Below, piece by piece: positions 7,382 through 16,811 of a DNA stretch of 64,000 bases. The translations under genes and the position numbers were made by a program. The notes beneath the pieces were generated by a model, which was not told where the DNA came from, ran no database searches, and saw nothing but the letters and a program-made list of their open reading frames with translations. Source of the stretch: Clostridia bacterium (GTDB lineage: Bacteria > Bacillota > Clostridia > Oscillospirales > Acutalibacteraceae). Position 1 is the stretch's first letter. Every line of letters starts with the position of its first letter. The stretch is from contig JAFQON010000001.1 in assembly GCA_017403185.1 (NCBI GenBank), positions 1 to 64,000 on the forward strand, in the 5' to 3' direction.

Positions 7382-10300
7382 ATGAGAAAAACAGTTAAAA
7401 ATAGCATTGCTCTGCTGATTACAATAGCGATTATACTCTCGCTGATACCGGTTTCCTTGATAGCACTTGCGGCACAGGAGGAACCGACAGTCAGGGTTTC
7501 AAATGTATATGGCCGTGCAGGTGAAACTGTTACGGTCAGTGTCACTATGTCCGAAAACTCCTATGCCTGCGGCGGTAACTTTAATCTTGTGTATGATAAC
7601 AATATGCTTCAGGCGGTAAGTGCATCTTGCGGAGACCTTGCGGCAGGTATGACTCCGATTGCCAATCCGCAGTATGATGCAAACAAAGTGCGTTTTACAT
7701 TTGCAGGTATTACACCGATAACAGAATACGGAACTCTTGTTACTGTTTCATTTAAAATTCTTGATAATGCTGAGGGAACAATTCCTTTGACTCTTGAAAA
7801 AGTTAATCTTTATAACAGCAACTCCGAGCATCTGACGAAAACGGTTGAACACGGCTCGATAATCGTTGACGGTTCATTTAAAGTTCCTACTCTTTCAGTT
7901 GGCAGCTACAACATTGAGTCCGACGAAGAATTGACCGTTAATGTTAGTATTACTGAGCTTTCACAGGTTTGCGGCGGTAATTTCAATTTTGTTTATGATA
8001 ATACAAAGCTTGAAATAATTGAAGCCACACAAGGCTCATTGCTTAACGGTTTTGCAAACTATATAAATACTGAATACTCAGAAAATGCAATAAGAATATC
8101 TTTTGCGGGTGTTAATCCAATTACAGAAGCAGGTTCTGTTCTGAATATAAAATTCAGAATAATAAGCGAAGAATCGGGAACCGCTGCCATTGCACTTGAA
8201 AATTCAAGACTTTATGACGGCGACGGCAAATTTATCTCTCATTCCTACGAATCGGGAGAAGTTAACATCAAATATATTCCTCCGCACACAGCAAAGCTTT
8301 CTGTTCAGAAAGTAACCGGCTACACTTGCGGTAATGTTTCTGTTGCGGTTCAGCTTGCTAAGAATTCGGGCGTATGCGGCGGTAATTTTACATTAAAGTA
8401 TGATAATAGCAAAATGACTCTGAAATCAGCAGTCATAGGTGAAGTCATTAATGACAGAAGTGCTTATGTCAATCCTGATTATGCCGACAATAAAATAAGA
8501 GTGTCATTTGCAGGTACAGAACCGATAACAGATGCAGGCGATGTTGTTATTCTTACATTTACACTTTCCGATGATTCGGAAGGCGTAAATTCACTTACCC
8601 TTTCCGATGCCAGAATGTATGACGAAAACGGTGAAGCCGTTTTGCTTAATTGCTATGACGGTTTTGTTGATGTTGTAAACAACGGTGCAACATCAGGTGA
8701 TTATAATTATATCGTTAAAGACGGAAAAGCAACAATTATCGCATATCTTGGTGCAGATGAAAACGTTTCTGTTCCACAGTCGATAAACGGTAAGCCTGTT
8801 GTTGCAATCGGTGACAGTGCATTCAGAAACTGTGCAGGCATAAAGAGTGTTTCAATTCCCGAAGGTATTGTTTCAATTGAAAGCAACGCATTTTCAAACT
8901 GCGTTAATCTTGAAAAAATCAGTCTTGCTGAAAGTGTTACAACAATCGGCGAGAAGGCATTTTTCGGCTGTAATGTTCTTAACAGAGTTGAGCTTACAAG
9001 AAGTGTGACATCAATTGGCGACTATGCATTCGGCTATCTTTACGGCACAACAAAGAATGAAAATTTTGCAATTCTTGGTTATGAATATACGGTTGCTCAC
9101 GATTATGCAAACGTAAATGGAATAAGATTTATTTTCCTTGATGAATACTACAGACCGACGTTTGATGTTACTGCAACAGCAGATGGCGAAAGCTATACAT
9201 TTGGCGAGTGGACAAAAGGAACGGTTGCAATTACTTTGACAAACACATCGGAATATGACGGTGAGGTCGAGTATTTCTATTCTATTGACGGTGGAGAATT
9301 CACATCGTTCAACGGGACATTAGAAATTATAGATAGCGGTAATTATGAGTATTCCTTTATGTCAAGAAATGATATCGGAAGAGAATCGGAAATCAGTGAA
9401 ATTTTTGAAGTAAAAATTGATAATGATGTTCCGACAATAACCTCGATATCGCAGAATCCATCGGGTTGGACAAATGCAGAAATAACAATTTCTGTAAATG
9501 CACATGATGATGAATCAGAAGTGTCAAGTTATAGCTTCGATTTTGGTGAGACATGGCAAAGTGCAAATCAAAAATCATATTCAGAAAACTGTGTTGTTGC
9601 TGAAAATACAGTTTGTGTAAAAGATGCGGCAGGAAATATTTTTGAGTACGATAAAACTATAACGATAAATCATATTGACAAAATTGCACCCACAGTAACA
9701 GAAGTAATCGCAGAAAGGGAGTGTCATCAAACAACAATCAGGGTTGTTGGTGCCAAAGATGAAGCTTCAGGGGTTGCATATTACAGCTTTGATTTCGGTG
9801 AAACATGGCAGAGTAATAATTATAAGAGTTTTGAAGAAAAATGCACAGTTGAAGCAGGGCAAATTCTTGTTAAAGACTATGCAGGAAACATATATACATC
9901 AACTCAAAGTTTTGAAATAACAACTGAATTTCACAATTATTCCTCTTGGGAAACTGTAAGAGACGCAACTTGTGCCAATAATGGCCTGAAAACACGGATT
10001 TGTTCCAAATGTGGATTCGTTGATTCAAAGGAGATAGAATCAACAGGTCATTCTTATGGTAGTTGGGAAATAATAAAAGAATCAACTATTCTTGAAATAG
10101 GATTGAAAGAAAGAAAATGTAAAGATTGTACAAGTGTTGAAAGTCTTGAGATAGAAAAAGTAGAGGTTGATCTTGATAAAACTCAAGAATATGGTCTTGC
10201 AGTTTTTACTGTAGTTAATGCTCAAACAAAAGAGCCTATTGAGAATGCTAATATTTTTATTTCAACAGAAAAAGACGGCGAAGCAACTTTGGTCACGGAT

Positions 10301-13300
10301 AAAGACGGTAAGGCAAGTACGGTATTACCTGTTGGCAAACAAACAATATCGGCTTACTGTGACGGTTGCATTACAAGAAATCTTTCCGTTAATATTAATC
10401 TTGGTGAAAATCTTATTCCGTTGATAGGTTTAAGTGAAAAGTCTGTCTACGATGTAAAATTAACATCGAGAGAGATGACTTTGGAAGAAATAATAGCTGC
10501 TGGAATTGATACTTCCTCGCCTGATAACCATCATGTATTCGAGTATGAATTAAAGTTGAAGTTTAAACCGGAAATCGATTGGCAAAGTATACTTGCCTAT
10601 TTTAATGCCAATGGTGATCTTTTGTTTATAACACCTCCATATAAACCTGATCCTGATCATAATACCGGAGAGTCTGGTGAACCCAAAACATTTCTGCACT
10701 ATCATATCTTGAATCAAGGTTATCAGCATGGTTTTTGTAATTGGGTTGAAATTAAAAATTCTAATCGTGATGTATCTTTGAACTGGCGTCCTGAATATGC
10801 TCCGGGTGGAGATAATGATAATTATGTGTTTGACGGATGGTACGAAGATTATAATCTAACAAAGAGAATAAGCAGTGTTTATGTTCCACAACAAGGAGCG
10901 ACGGTTTATGGCAGGTGGATTTATACCGGTGAAGACGGCGGTGGTGATGGTGATGGTACTGGAGGAAGCATAACCTTACCTACTGGTGATGGCGATTATG
11001 TAACAATTCATCCGGTGTCTGAATACTGTTATCTTATAATTAGTGGTGAAATAACATGGCTTAAAGAAATGTTTGATGTTCAAATGCTGGTTATTAACAA
11101 TTCGCAGACAGATACTCTTGAAAATCTTGAATGCACGATAGAGCTTCCCGGAGGATTATCTTTGGCGACGATGATAGGAGAGCAGCAGTCCAAGACACAG
11201 GTTATACCACATATACCTGAAGGAGAATCTGATTCTGTTCACTGGTATGTTAGAGGCGATATAGCAGGAAGTTATGATTTAAGAGCCACATTAAAAGGGC
11301 TTATTATGCCGTTCGAAGAAGAGATAAATGAGGTTTTTGTTACTGAAAATGCCATTCAGGTTTGGGCAGGTAATGCATTGCACTTAAATTTCACTTTTCC
11401 CAATGCGGCGTATCATGGCGATGACTATCCTATAACAATTACTCTTACCAATGTTTCGGATAAAACGCTATACAATGTTAGTCATTGCATAACCGGTCTT
11501 AAACAATCCAAAATAGTGCATTACTCGGACAACACAGTTAAAAATGTGTTGTATGTTGATACGGGTGGAGTAGATTACAAATTTGCCAAAGAGTTTAAAC
11601 CAGGCGATAAAATAGTTATGGAGCTTACAACCAACATTCTTTTTGAATCAGAATTGATTGAATATAAGTTGGAAAAATATTGTAGTTACATTGATGGTTT
11701 TGAACAGTTGTATAATACTTATAAGGCTGTAAAAATAATAGAAAGTGTTTCTACATCCTTAGTTAAATGTATTTCCAATTGTTCAACTGCACTTGATAAT
11801 TTCATGAAAGATGCTACAAGTTCAGCAGGCATTTTATATGACAAGATTGAACTTTCAAAAACTCTTTACTCAGAAATAAGCAATTTATATTCACAAGTCA
11901 CAACAAGTGGCAGTGCTATTTTTGATAGTGCAGCTTATATGACATACACAGGGCTGCTCGGTATTCTTAATGCTGTTACCATGGAACCTGCAGAATGGCT
12001 TATCACCAAGTCAAAGGATGATATTATGGGGCTTTTGAATGCAGTAAAAAAACTCAACACAAGCATACATATGACATTTGCGGAGAAACCAAGAAAATTT
12101 AACATTTTTGATTCTCTCAGAACCGCAATTATGTCTATTCCTGTTCGATTTGTACTTGAAGATGCTTTGTTAACTGTAGGGCCAAACAGCACAACGGTAA
12201 TTCCATGGTCTGTTACAAAAACGGAAGCAGGCGTAAGTTATTTCGGAGTTTCAGATTATGGTAATTACATATCAAACCTGATTAAGGCGTGCTTTTCAGA
12301 GTACTATAATGAAGTCAAAGAATGGTATTACAGCCTTATTCCAGGAATGGATGATCCATTTAATTATGAACAGGTTAAACAGGAAATTTGGGCTGTTGAA
12401 GATGAGATTGCCGCCTTTAAGGCAAAAGACGCAACAGGTAATGTAACTTTTAATGCTTGGGTTGAAGAATCAGATAATGCAAATGTTTTTTCGCTTTTAA
12501 AATCGGCAATCCTTAATGAAAATACCGATTTTGAAATTTACTCAAACAATGAAAATGCAACCATAAAAAATGGTGTACTTACATTTACAGGTGAAGGTGA
12601 TATATTCATAATTCCTCAAAACCTTAGAGGAGGAACGCTTGTTGTTGAAGACAGCAACGGAAATCGCTACGAATATGATATTTTTGTTGTTGAAAAGCAT
12701 GAATGTACTCCCGGTGATAAAGAAATGATTTTATCGCCCACAAAAGAGTATGATGGTGTTTCGGTACGAACTTGTACTGTCTGTAATGATATATTAGAAG
12801 TTAATATTCATTCGATAAACGACTGTGATGAACATTCATATGGAGAGTGGAATGAGGTTGTTGCTGCAACATGCACATATTCCGGAACAAAAACAAGAAG
12901 TTGTGTGAATTGTGGAACGGAAGAGTTTGAAACAGTAGATAAACTTGAACATGTTCCGGGAGAATGGATTTTTGTTGAAGCAACCGAAAATGAAGGCGCA
13001 AAAAATATCAAGAGATGCATAAGCTGTGAAGAAATAGTTGAAACCGAATACATAGATTTCGTTCCTCTTGATTCGATTGGCATCAATTTTGATGAAATTG
13101 AGCTTGAACCGGGCAAAACAATGCTCCTTCTGCCGGTTTTCAATCCTGAAAATGCTTCTAACAGAAATCACTATTGGTATAGTTCGGATGCAAATATCGC
13201 TTCAATAGATGAGAGCGGAAATGTAACAGCAAAATCTCCGGGCGTTGCGATTATTACACTTTATTGTGAAGGAACAGATGCAACTGTAAGCTGTACTGTA

Positions 13301-13942
13301 ACTGTTGTTCCGAAATCTCATACAGTTAAATGGGTGATAGATGGTGTTGGAAGCACGCAAGTTATCAAAGAGGGAGAATCTATTGTCAAGCCTTCAAATC
13401 CTATTAAAGAAGGATATAAGTTTATGGGCTGGACTCCTGATGTTCCCGAAACAATGCCTGAATATGACTTGACATTTACTGCGGTATTTGAAAAATCTTA
13501 CACTTGTCCTGATTGCGGTGATGAAATTCTTGGAGAAGATGCAATTAACGAACATATTGCTGCCGAAGCGAGAATGAAAGCAACAATTAAAATCCAGAAC
13601 AACTCCGGTTCGAAAACAATCAACTATGGAGAGACTCTCAGACTTACTGCAATAACAACCAATATGCCTGCAGACGCAAAGATTTACTGGTACATTGACG
13701 GTGAAAAGAAGGGCGAAGGTGAAATCTTCAACGTAAGATTTGAAAGCGGAACAAAGACCGTCGAAGTCAAGCTCGTTGATACAAACGGAAATGCAATCAA
13801 GAATGCGAGCGGAAATGAAATCTTCGATTCTGAAAGCGTAACAGTAAAGGGCGGTTTCTTCCAGAAGATTATTTCTTTCTTCAAGAACCTCTTCGGTATG
13901 AACAGAACTGTTGTGCAGGCACTCTTTAAAGGCGCACTCTGA
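7382..13942 (+). CDS. Giant secreted protein with three cohesins, LRR, Ig-like and InlB-type repeats (scaffoldin-like)
   Basis: The 2186-residue protein has a signal peptide (NSIALLITIAIILSLIPVSL). Three cohesin domains follow at about residues 35-164, 168-297 and 302-431; each has the CGGNFxxxYDN strand and an FAGxxPIT segment. Then come BspA-type LRRs (about 453-583), Ig-like modules with repeated SYSFDFGETWQS segments (600-830), paired-cysteine modules (ATC..G..xRxC..CG at about 860-930 and 1780-1880), a Flg_new/InlB-like GATVYGRW module, a long unknown middle (about 1210-1770), a Big_2 domain (about 1895-1978), an InlB B-repeat (YKFMGWTPDVPETMPEYD), a CPDC/H motif and an amphipathic tail (FFQKIISFFKNLFG). 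There is no sortase LPXTG motif. Cohesins bind dockerins, so this is a candidate scaffold for the neighbouring dockerin protein. AGAAGGAG precedes the ATG. Confidence 0.92.
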   Translation: MRKTVKNSIALLITIAIILSLIPVSLIALAAQEEPTVRVSNVYGRAGETVTVSVTMSENSYACGGNFNLVYDNNMLQAVSASCGDLAAGMTPIANPQYDANKVRFTFAGITPITEYGTLVTVSFKILDNAEGTIPLTLEKVNLYNSNSEHLTKTVEHGSIIVDGSFKVPTLSVGSYNIESDEELTVNVSITELSQVCGGNFNFVYDNTKLEIIEATQGSLLNGFANYINTEYSENAIRISFAGVNPITEAGSVLNIKFRIISEESGTAAIALENSRLYDGDGKFISHSYESGEVNIKYIPPHTAKLSVQKVTGYTCGNVSVAVQLAKNSGVCGGNFTLKYDNSKMTLKSAVIGEVINDRSAYVNPDYADNKIRVSFAGTEPITDAGDVVILTFTLSDDSEGVNSLTLSDARMYDENGEAVLLNCYDGFVDVVNNGATSGDYNYIVKDGKATIIAYLGADENVSVPQSINGKPVVAIGDSAFRNCAGIKSVSIPEGIVSIESNAFSNCVNLEKISLAESVTTIGEKAFFGCNVLNRVELTRSVTSIGDYAFGYLYGTTKNENFAILGYEYTVAHDYANVNGIRFIFLDEYYRPTFDVTATADGESYTFGEWTKGTVAITLTNTSEYDGEVEYFYSIDGGEFTSFNGTLEIIDSGNYEYSFMSRNDIGRESEISEIFEVKIDNDVPTITSISQNPSGWTNAEITISVNAHDDESEVSSYSFDFGETWQSANQKSYSENCVVAENTVCVKDAAGNIFEYDKTITINHIDKIAPTVTEVIAERECHQTTIRVVGAKDEASGVAYYSFDFGETWQSNNYKSFEEKCTVEAGQILVKDYAGNIYTSTQSFEITTEFHNYSSWETVRDATCANNGLKTRICSKCGFVDSKEIESTGHSYGSWEIIKESTILEIGLKERKCKDCTSVESLEIEKVEVDLDKTQEYGLAVFTVVNAQTKEPIENANIFISTEKDGEATLVTDKDGKASTVLPVGKQTISAYCDGCITRNLSVNINLGENLIPLIGLSEKSVYDVKLTSREMTLEEIIAAGIDTSSPDNHHVFEYELKLKFKPEIDWQSILAYFNANGDLLFITPPYKPDPDHNTGESGEPKTFLHYHILNQGYQHGFCNWVEIKNSNRDVSLNWRPEYAPGGDNDNYVFDGWYEDYNLTKRISSVYVPQQGATVYGRWIYTGEDGGGDGDGTGGSITLPTGDGDYVTIHPVSEYCYLIISGEITWLKEMFDVQMLVINNSQTDTLENLECTIELPGGLSLATMIGEQQSKTQVIPHIPEGESDSVHWYVRGDIAGSYDLRATLKGLIMPFEEEINEVFVTENAIQVWAGNALHLNFTFPNAAYHGDDYPITITLTNVSDKTLYNVSHCITGLKQSKIVHYSDNTVKNVLYVDTGGVDYKFAKEFKPGDKIVMELTTNILFESELIEYKLEKYCSYIDGFEQLYNTYKAVKIIESVSTSLVKCISNCSTALDNFMKDATSSAGILYDKIELSKTLYSEISNLYSQVTTSGSAIFDSAAYMTYTGLLGILNAVTMEPAEWLITKSKDDIMGLLNAVKKLNTSIHMTFAEKPRKFNIFDSLRTAIMSIPVRFVLEDALLTVGPNSTTVIPWSVTKTEAGVSYFGVSDYGNYISNLIKACFSEYYNEVKEWYYSLIPGMDDPFNYEQVKQEIWAVEDEIAAFKAKDATGNVTFNAWVEESDNANVFSLLKSAILNENTDFEIYSNNENATIKNGVLTFTGEGDIFIIPQNLRGGTLVVEDSNGNRYEYDIFVVEKHECTPGDKEMILSPTKEYDGVSVRTCTVCNDILEVNIHSINDCDEHSYGEWNEVVAATCTYSGTKTRSCVNCGTEEFETVDKLEHVPGEWIFVEATENEGAKNIKRCISCEEIVETEYIDFVPLDSIGINFDEIELEPGKTMLLLPVFNPENASNRNHYWYSSDANIASIDESGNVTAKSPGVAIITLYCEGTDATVSCTVTVVPKSHTVKWVIDGVGSTQVIKEGESIVKPSNPIKEGYKFMGWTPDVPETMPEYDLTFTAVFEKSYTCPDCGDEILGEDAINEHIAAEARMKATIKIQNNSGSKTINYGETLRLTAITTNMPADAKIYWYIDGEKKGEGEIFNVRFESGTKTVEVKLVDTNGNAIKNASGNEIFDSESVTVKGGFFQKIISFFKNLFGMNRTVVQALFKGAL

Positions 13943-13948
13943 AATAAC

Positions 13949-13976
13949 AAAGAGCTCATCTTCGGATGGGCTCTTT
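13949..13976 (+). terminator. Terminator of the cohesin gene
   Basis: AAAGAGCTCATC and GATGGGCTCTTT form a 12-bp stem (one wobble) closed by a TTCG tetraloop and followed by T residues. The same AAAGAGCTCATC arm recurs at 14499. Confidence 0.9.
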
Positions 13977-14119
13977 TGTATGTGTAGTATTAATTTTGTG
14001 CGCTATAGCCGTCCGTAAATACAATTTTAGCCAAAAATTCATGCGCTATAGAACGTGACGTGACTTTTGCTTTCTGTTAAAATAGATATACAGAAAACAA
14101 AGTAACGAAAAGAGGATTT

Positions 14120-14386
14120 ATGTCTTTTATAGAAGATTTTTATTACGGAAATTTAGAACCTCAAAAATATTGTGAAGAAAATCAGGCCAAATTAAAGAAA
14201 ACGCATACCAAACTTACCGAACTCGAAAAACAGCTTAGCGAAAAGCTTGTCAGTGAGGATAAAGATACATTTATGAAATACTCAGACCTGTATCTTAAAT
14301 TTCTTTCGGACAGCATTTTGGACAGCTTCACGTCAGGGTTCAGATATGGCGCTCGTTTCACATACGATACTTTTATCACTCGATAG
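14120..14386 (+). CDS. Small DUF6809-like protein
   Basis: The 88-residue product begins MSFIEDFYYGNLEPQ, which matches the typical opening of the DUF6809 family of small, helical Clostridia proteins (FIEDLYYGNI-like). A Lys/Glu-rich heptad stretch (KLKKTHTKLTELEKQLSEKL) suggests a coiled coil. From general knowledge such genes are frequent near recombinases and mobile elements, but their role is not known to me. The ATG at 14120 follows AGAGG at a normal distance. The gene has its own terminator and lies close to an attachment-site-like junction, which supports an accessory origin. Confidence 0.72.
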   Translation: MSFIEDFYYGNLEPQKYCEENQAKLKKTHTKLTELEKQLSEKLVSEDKDTFMKYSDLYLKFLSDSILDSFTSGFRYGARFTYDTFITR

Positions 14387-14423
14387 CTCCGAAGTCCTTT
14401 CGTTAGGAAAAGTTCATGACATA

Positions 14424-14457
14424 ACAAGCTCTGCAGAACAATCTCTGCGGAGCTTGT
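14424..14457 (+). terminator. Terminator after the DUF6809 gene
   Basis: ACAAGCTCTGCAGA and TCTGCGGAGCTTGT form a 14-bp stem with one wobble pair and a 6-base loop, followed by GTGTTTG. Confidence 0.75.
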
Positions 14458-14498
14458 GTGTTTGTTAGGAGAAAAACAAGATTTCCAAAAGGCAATAA

Positions 14499-14531
14499 AA
14501 AGAGCTCATCCGATGGTCGGATGAGCTCTTT
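14499..14531. terminator. Second terminator hairpin with the same AAAGAGCTCATC arm
   Basis: AAAGAGCTCATCCGA and TCGGATGAGCTCTTT form a perfect 15-bp stem with a 3-base loop. The A-rich left and T-rich right ends suit both directions. It may close the element that ends at the junction at 14.54-14.69 kb. Confidence 0.8.
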
Positions 14532-14541
14532 AGTCATCATA

Positions 14542-14655
14542 TCAAGGCTGTTTTTGTTTCAATTGGTGTAAATTTGGTGTAAATTCGTGATTTTTAAATT
14601 TCAAATCGTTGTATATCAACGGTTTCAGGGCTTTGGGCATATATTGCCGTGGCAT
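14542..14655 (-). pseudogene. Short integrase-tail-like frame beside the phosphatase fragment
   Basis: On the minus strand a 37-codon frame reads MPRQYMPKALKPLIYNDLKF and ends KNHEFTPNLHQLKQKQP before TGA. The FTPNLHQ segment looks like the end of tyrosine integrases found next to attachment sites in Clostridia elements, judged from memory. It overlaps, in another frame, the truncated phosphatase start. It is too short for a functional enzyme. Confidence 0.35.
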
Positions 14656-14675
14656 ACGAACATTATTTTTTTCAT
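14625..14675 (-). pseudogene. 5-prime fragment of a low-molecular-weight protein tyrosine phosphatase gene (attachment-site scar)
   Basis: Read on the minus strand, AAAGGTGATG is followed by an ATG at 14675 and codes MKKIMFVCHGNICPKP then stop. Low-molecular-weight tyrosine phosphatases begin almost exactly so, with FVCHGNICRSPMAE carrying the catalytic Cys and Arg. The match stops after GNIC, in the active-site loop, and the sequence then turns into unrelated DNA. The rest of the phosphatase gene is not in this window. This is what one end of an integrated element (attL or attR) would leave when insertion occurs inside the start of the gene. Confidence 0.6.
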
Positions 14676-14725
14676 TGACACATCACCTTTTCTTTCAATG
14701 AATTTATTATATCACATGTGTCAAT
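14674..14725. promoter_or_regulatory. 10-bp perfect inverted repeat between divergent units
   Basis: ATTGACACAT (14674-14683) and ATGTGTCAAT (14716-14725) are perfect inverted copies 32 bases apart. The left arm overlaps the phosphatase start. It could be an operator or recombinase-related site; nothing in the sequence decides this. Confidence 0.4.
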
Positions 14726-14782
14726 AAATAACTTTTTATTGAAGTGACGGCAGTTTTATGATATATTATTCAGGGTGAGATT

Positions 14783-15139
14783 ATGCAGACTGTCAGCGAG
14801 GCTCTTGAAAAGCTCGGAAAATCAAAATTCCGCTCGGGTTTTCACCTTAGCGAAAAAGATAAAGAATATGTGAAAGAAAAGGGCTTGGAAACAGTCAGGG
14901 CTCACGCGGCGGATATAATCCGCAAGCGGCTTGCACCTGCCGTTATTCCGAATGACGGGCGGCAGACTCCGATGAAAGGTCATCCCGTGTTCATTGCTCA
15001 GCATGCGTGTGCCTGCTGCTGCAGAGGTTGCCTCGAAAAGTGGTATAAGGTGCCGCAGGGCAGAGCACTCACCGAGGCTCAGCAAAATAAAATCGTCAAT
15101 CTGCTTATGAAGTGGATAGAAAATGAAACGGAGGAATAA
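14783..15139 (+). CDS. DUF4186 domain protein
   Basis: The 118-residue product matches the DUF4186 pattern closely: SKFRSGFHLSEKDKEYV, RKRLAPAVIPNDGRQTPMKG, HPVFIAQHACACCCRGCLEK W and a final LMKWIEN helix. The conserved histidines and the CCCRGC cluster suggest a metal site, but the activity of the family is unknown. The protein is cytosolic. The AGGAGG-type ribosome site of the next gene lies inside its last codons (GAAACGGAGGAATAA), so a secreted hydrolase is translated right behind it. A weak GGGTGAG precedes the ATG at 14783. Confidence 0.85.
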   Translation: MQTVSEALEKLGKSKFRSGFHLSEKDKEYVKEKGLETVRAHAADIIRKRLAPAVIPNDGRQTPMKGHPVFIAQHACACCCRGCLEKWYKVPQGRALTEAQQNKIVNLLMKWIENETEE

Positions 15140-15141
15140 AA

Positions 15142-16803
15142 ATGAAAGCTTTTTTTGCATCGTTTGTTGCAGCGATAGTTGCATTTTTCGGAACGATATC
15201 AAGCGGTATAATTGATGCAGTCAACAACTATGAATTTACCGTTGATGCGAGCGAAACGGGCAGGGTGCTTGCAAATCCCGCAAGCAATATCAATATCTGG
15301 TCGATAGACGGAAATCCGTTTGTCAATGCTGAAATAAACGAAGAAAACAATATTTTTGATTTCGTCAATTATGTTCAGTTCATGCAGTGCACGGGCGGAA
15401 GTGTGGAAAGGGATTTGTTTGTTGACCCCTACAACAGAGAAGTGCTTGACGACTATGATTTCACCGTGCTTATCGAAAACTGCAGAGGAGTTCTGAGACT
15501 CGGTGCAAAACCCTTCCTCAAGCTCGGAAGCGTCCCTCTAAAATATTCTGAAAAAGCAAATACAGATGCCATGTTCGGAACTAATATCTATCCGCCCGAT
15601 GATTATAACGTATACTATAATTATATAGCGGCAATCGCTCAGGCTCTTGTAGATGAATTCGGCAAAGAAGAGGTTCTCACATGGCGTTTCGGCGTTATGA
15701 CGGAATATGAGAATTCCGCATGGTTTATGGCAAACAGCGAAACTCCGGAGGATTCGGCGGTTGAATACTGCAAGCTTTATGACTATACCGTTGCGGCACT
15801 TGAGGATGTTATCGGCGATGTTTTTGTGGGTGCACATTCAATGACCGTTACCGAAGGCCTTTGGGATGAAGCGGAATTCATCAGACACTGTGCAAACGGC
15901 ACAAACTATAAGACTGGCGAAAAAGGCTCAAGACTCTGTTACCTTTCGGCCTCGTTTTATGATTCCGAGCCCGGAAAATATACAAGTGGCTACAATCTTC
16001 CCGAAACGATAGATTATATCAGAGGTGTTGCTGAATCCGTCGGCTTCAACGACCTTATTTACGGCATAGATGAAGGCAGAATTCTTTGCGGAAACACAGG
16101 CGGAAAGGACAGCGACGAGCTTCTTTCAAGAACCTGCGGCTATACCTATCAGGCAGGCTATGATGCAAGAATATATAAGCAGATGTTTGAAAATGACATC
16201 AATTATTTTTCGTCATGGGATTATCTTTCAAACGGACTTTTTGAAGGAAATCCTACCGTCAGCTATCATGTTGCGAAAAATGCCGCAAAATTCGGCGGTG
16301 CAAAGCTTGCAAAAACCGAAAGAACCGGAAAAGGTCTTATTTTCAAAGCGGAGGTTGATGCGGTTTCTGCCTTTGACGAAAACATAAATACCCTGCGCAT
16401 CATGGCTTATAATTTCAAAAACAAGGTTGACTACAAAACAGATGCAGATCTGAAATTCACAGTGAAAGCACCTCAGTTTGACGGAAAACAGGTTAAAATA
16501 ATTTCGTATATGATTGATGATGACTGCAACTGGTTTGACGAATGGGTTGAGGACAGAGAAAAATACGGAATCGGTGATGACTGCTTCTCATGGTCACCCG
16601 ATGATCCGACTGTTGATAGTCCCGTCACTCTTTCAGACCCTGCGGCAAGAGAAGTCTATAAAACACAGCTTTATGATAAATATACCGAATGCTCGAAGCT
16701 TGTTCCGACGGAACAGACTGCAACGGTCACAGACGGCGAAATAATTCTTGAGACAACGCTTGACCCTAACGCCGTTATTTTTTATGAAATTGTGGAAATA
16801 TGA
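15142..16803 (+). CDS. Secreted GH39-like/clan A glycoside hydrolase-type protein
   Basis: The 553-residue product begins with a hydrophobic signal-like stretch (FFASFVAAIVAFFGTISSGI). The body looks like a clan GH-A barrel: WRFGVMTEYENSAWF offers an acid/base Glu at residue 188 and GIDEGRIL a nucleophile Glu at residue 311, the spacing seen in GH39 and related families. The GGSVERDLF and ASFYDSEPG segments also suit such a barrel. A beta-rich tail of about 150 residues (from 400) follows. I infer a beta-glycosidase acting on plant or host glycans; the substrate cannot be read from the sequence. It starts 2 bases after the DUF4186 stop and uses a ribosome site inside that gene. Confidence 0.65.
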   Translation: MKAFFASFVAAIVAFFGTISSGIIDAVNNYEFTVDASETGRVLANPASNINIWSIDGNPFVNAEINEENNIFDFVNYVQFMQCTGGSVERDLFVDPYNREVLDDYDFTVLIENCRGVLRLGAKPFLKLGSVPLKYSEKANTDAMFGTNIYPPDDYNVYYNYIAAIAQALVDEFGKEEVLTWRFGVMTEYENSAWFMANSETPEDSAVEYCKLYDYTVAALEDVIGDVFVGAHSMTVTEGLWDEAEFIRHCANGTNYKTGEKGSRLCYLSASFYDSEPGKYTSGYNLPETIDYIRGVAESVGFNDLIYGIDEGRILCGNTGGKDSDELLSRTCGYTYQAGYDARIYKQMFENDINYFSSWDYLSNGLFEGNPTVSYHVAKNAAKFGGAKLAKTERTGKGLIFKAEVDAVSAFDENINTLRIMAYNFKNKVDYKTDADLKFTVKAPQFDGKQVKIISYMIDDDCNWFDEWVEDREKYGIGDDCFSWSPDDPTVDSPVTLSDPAAREVYKTQLYDKYTECSKLVPTEQTATVTDGEIILETTLDPNAVIFYEIVEI

Positions 16804-16811
16804 AAAAACTA

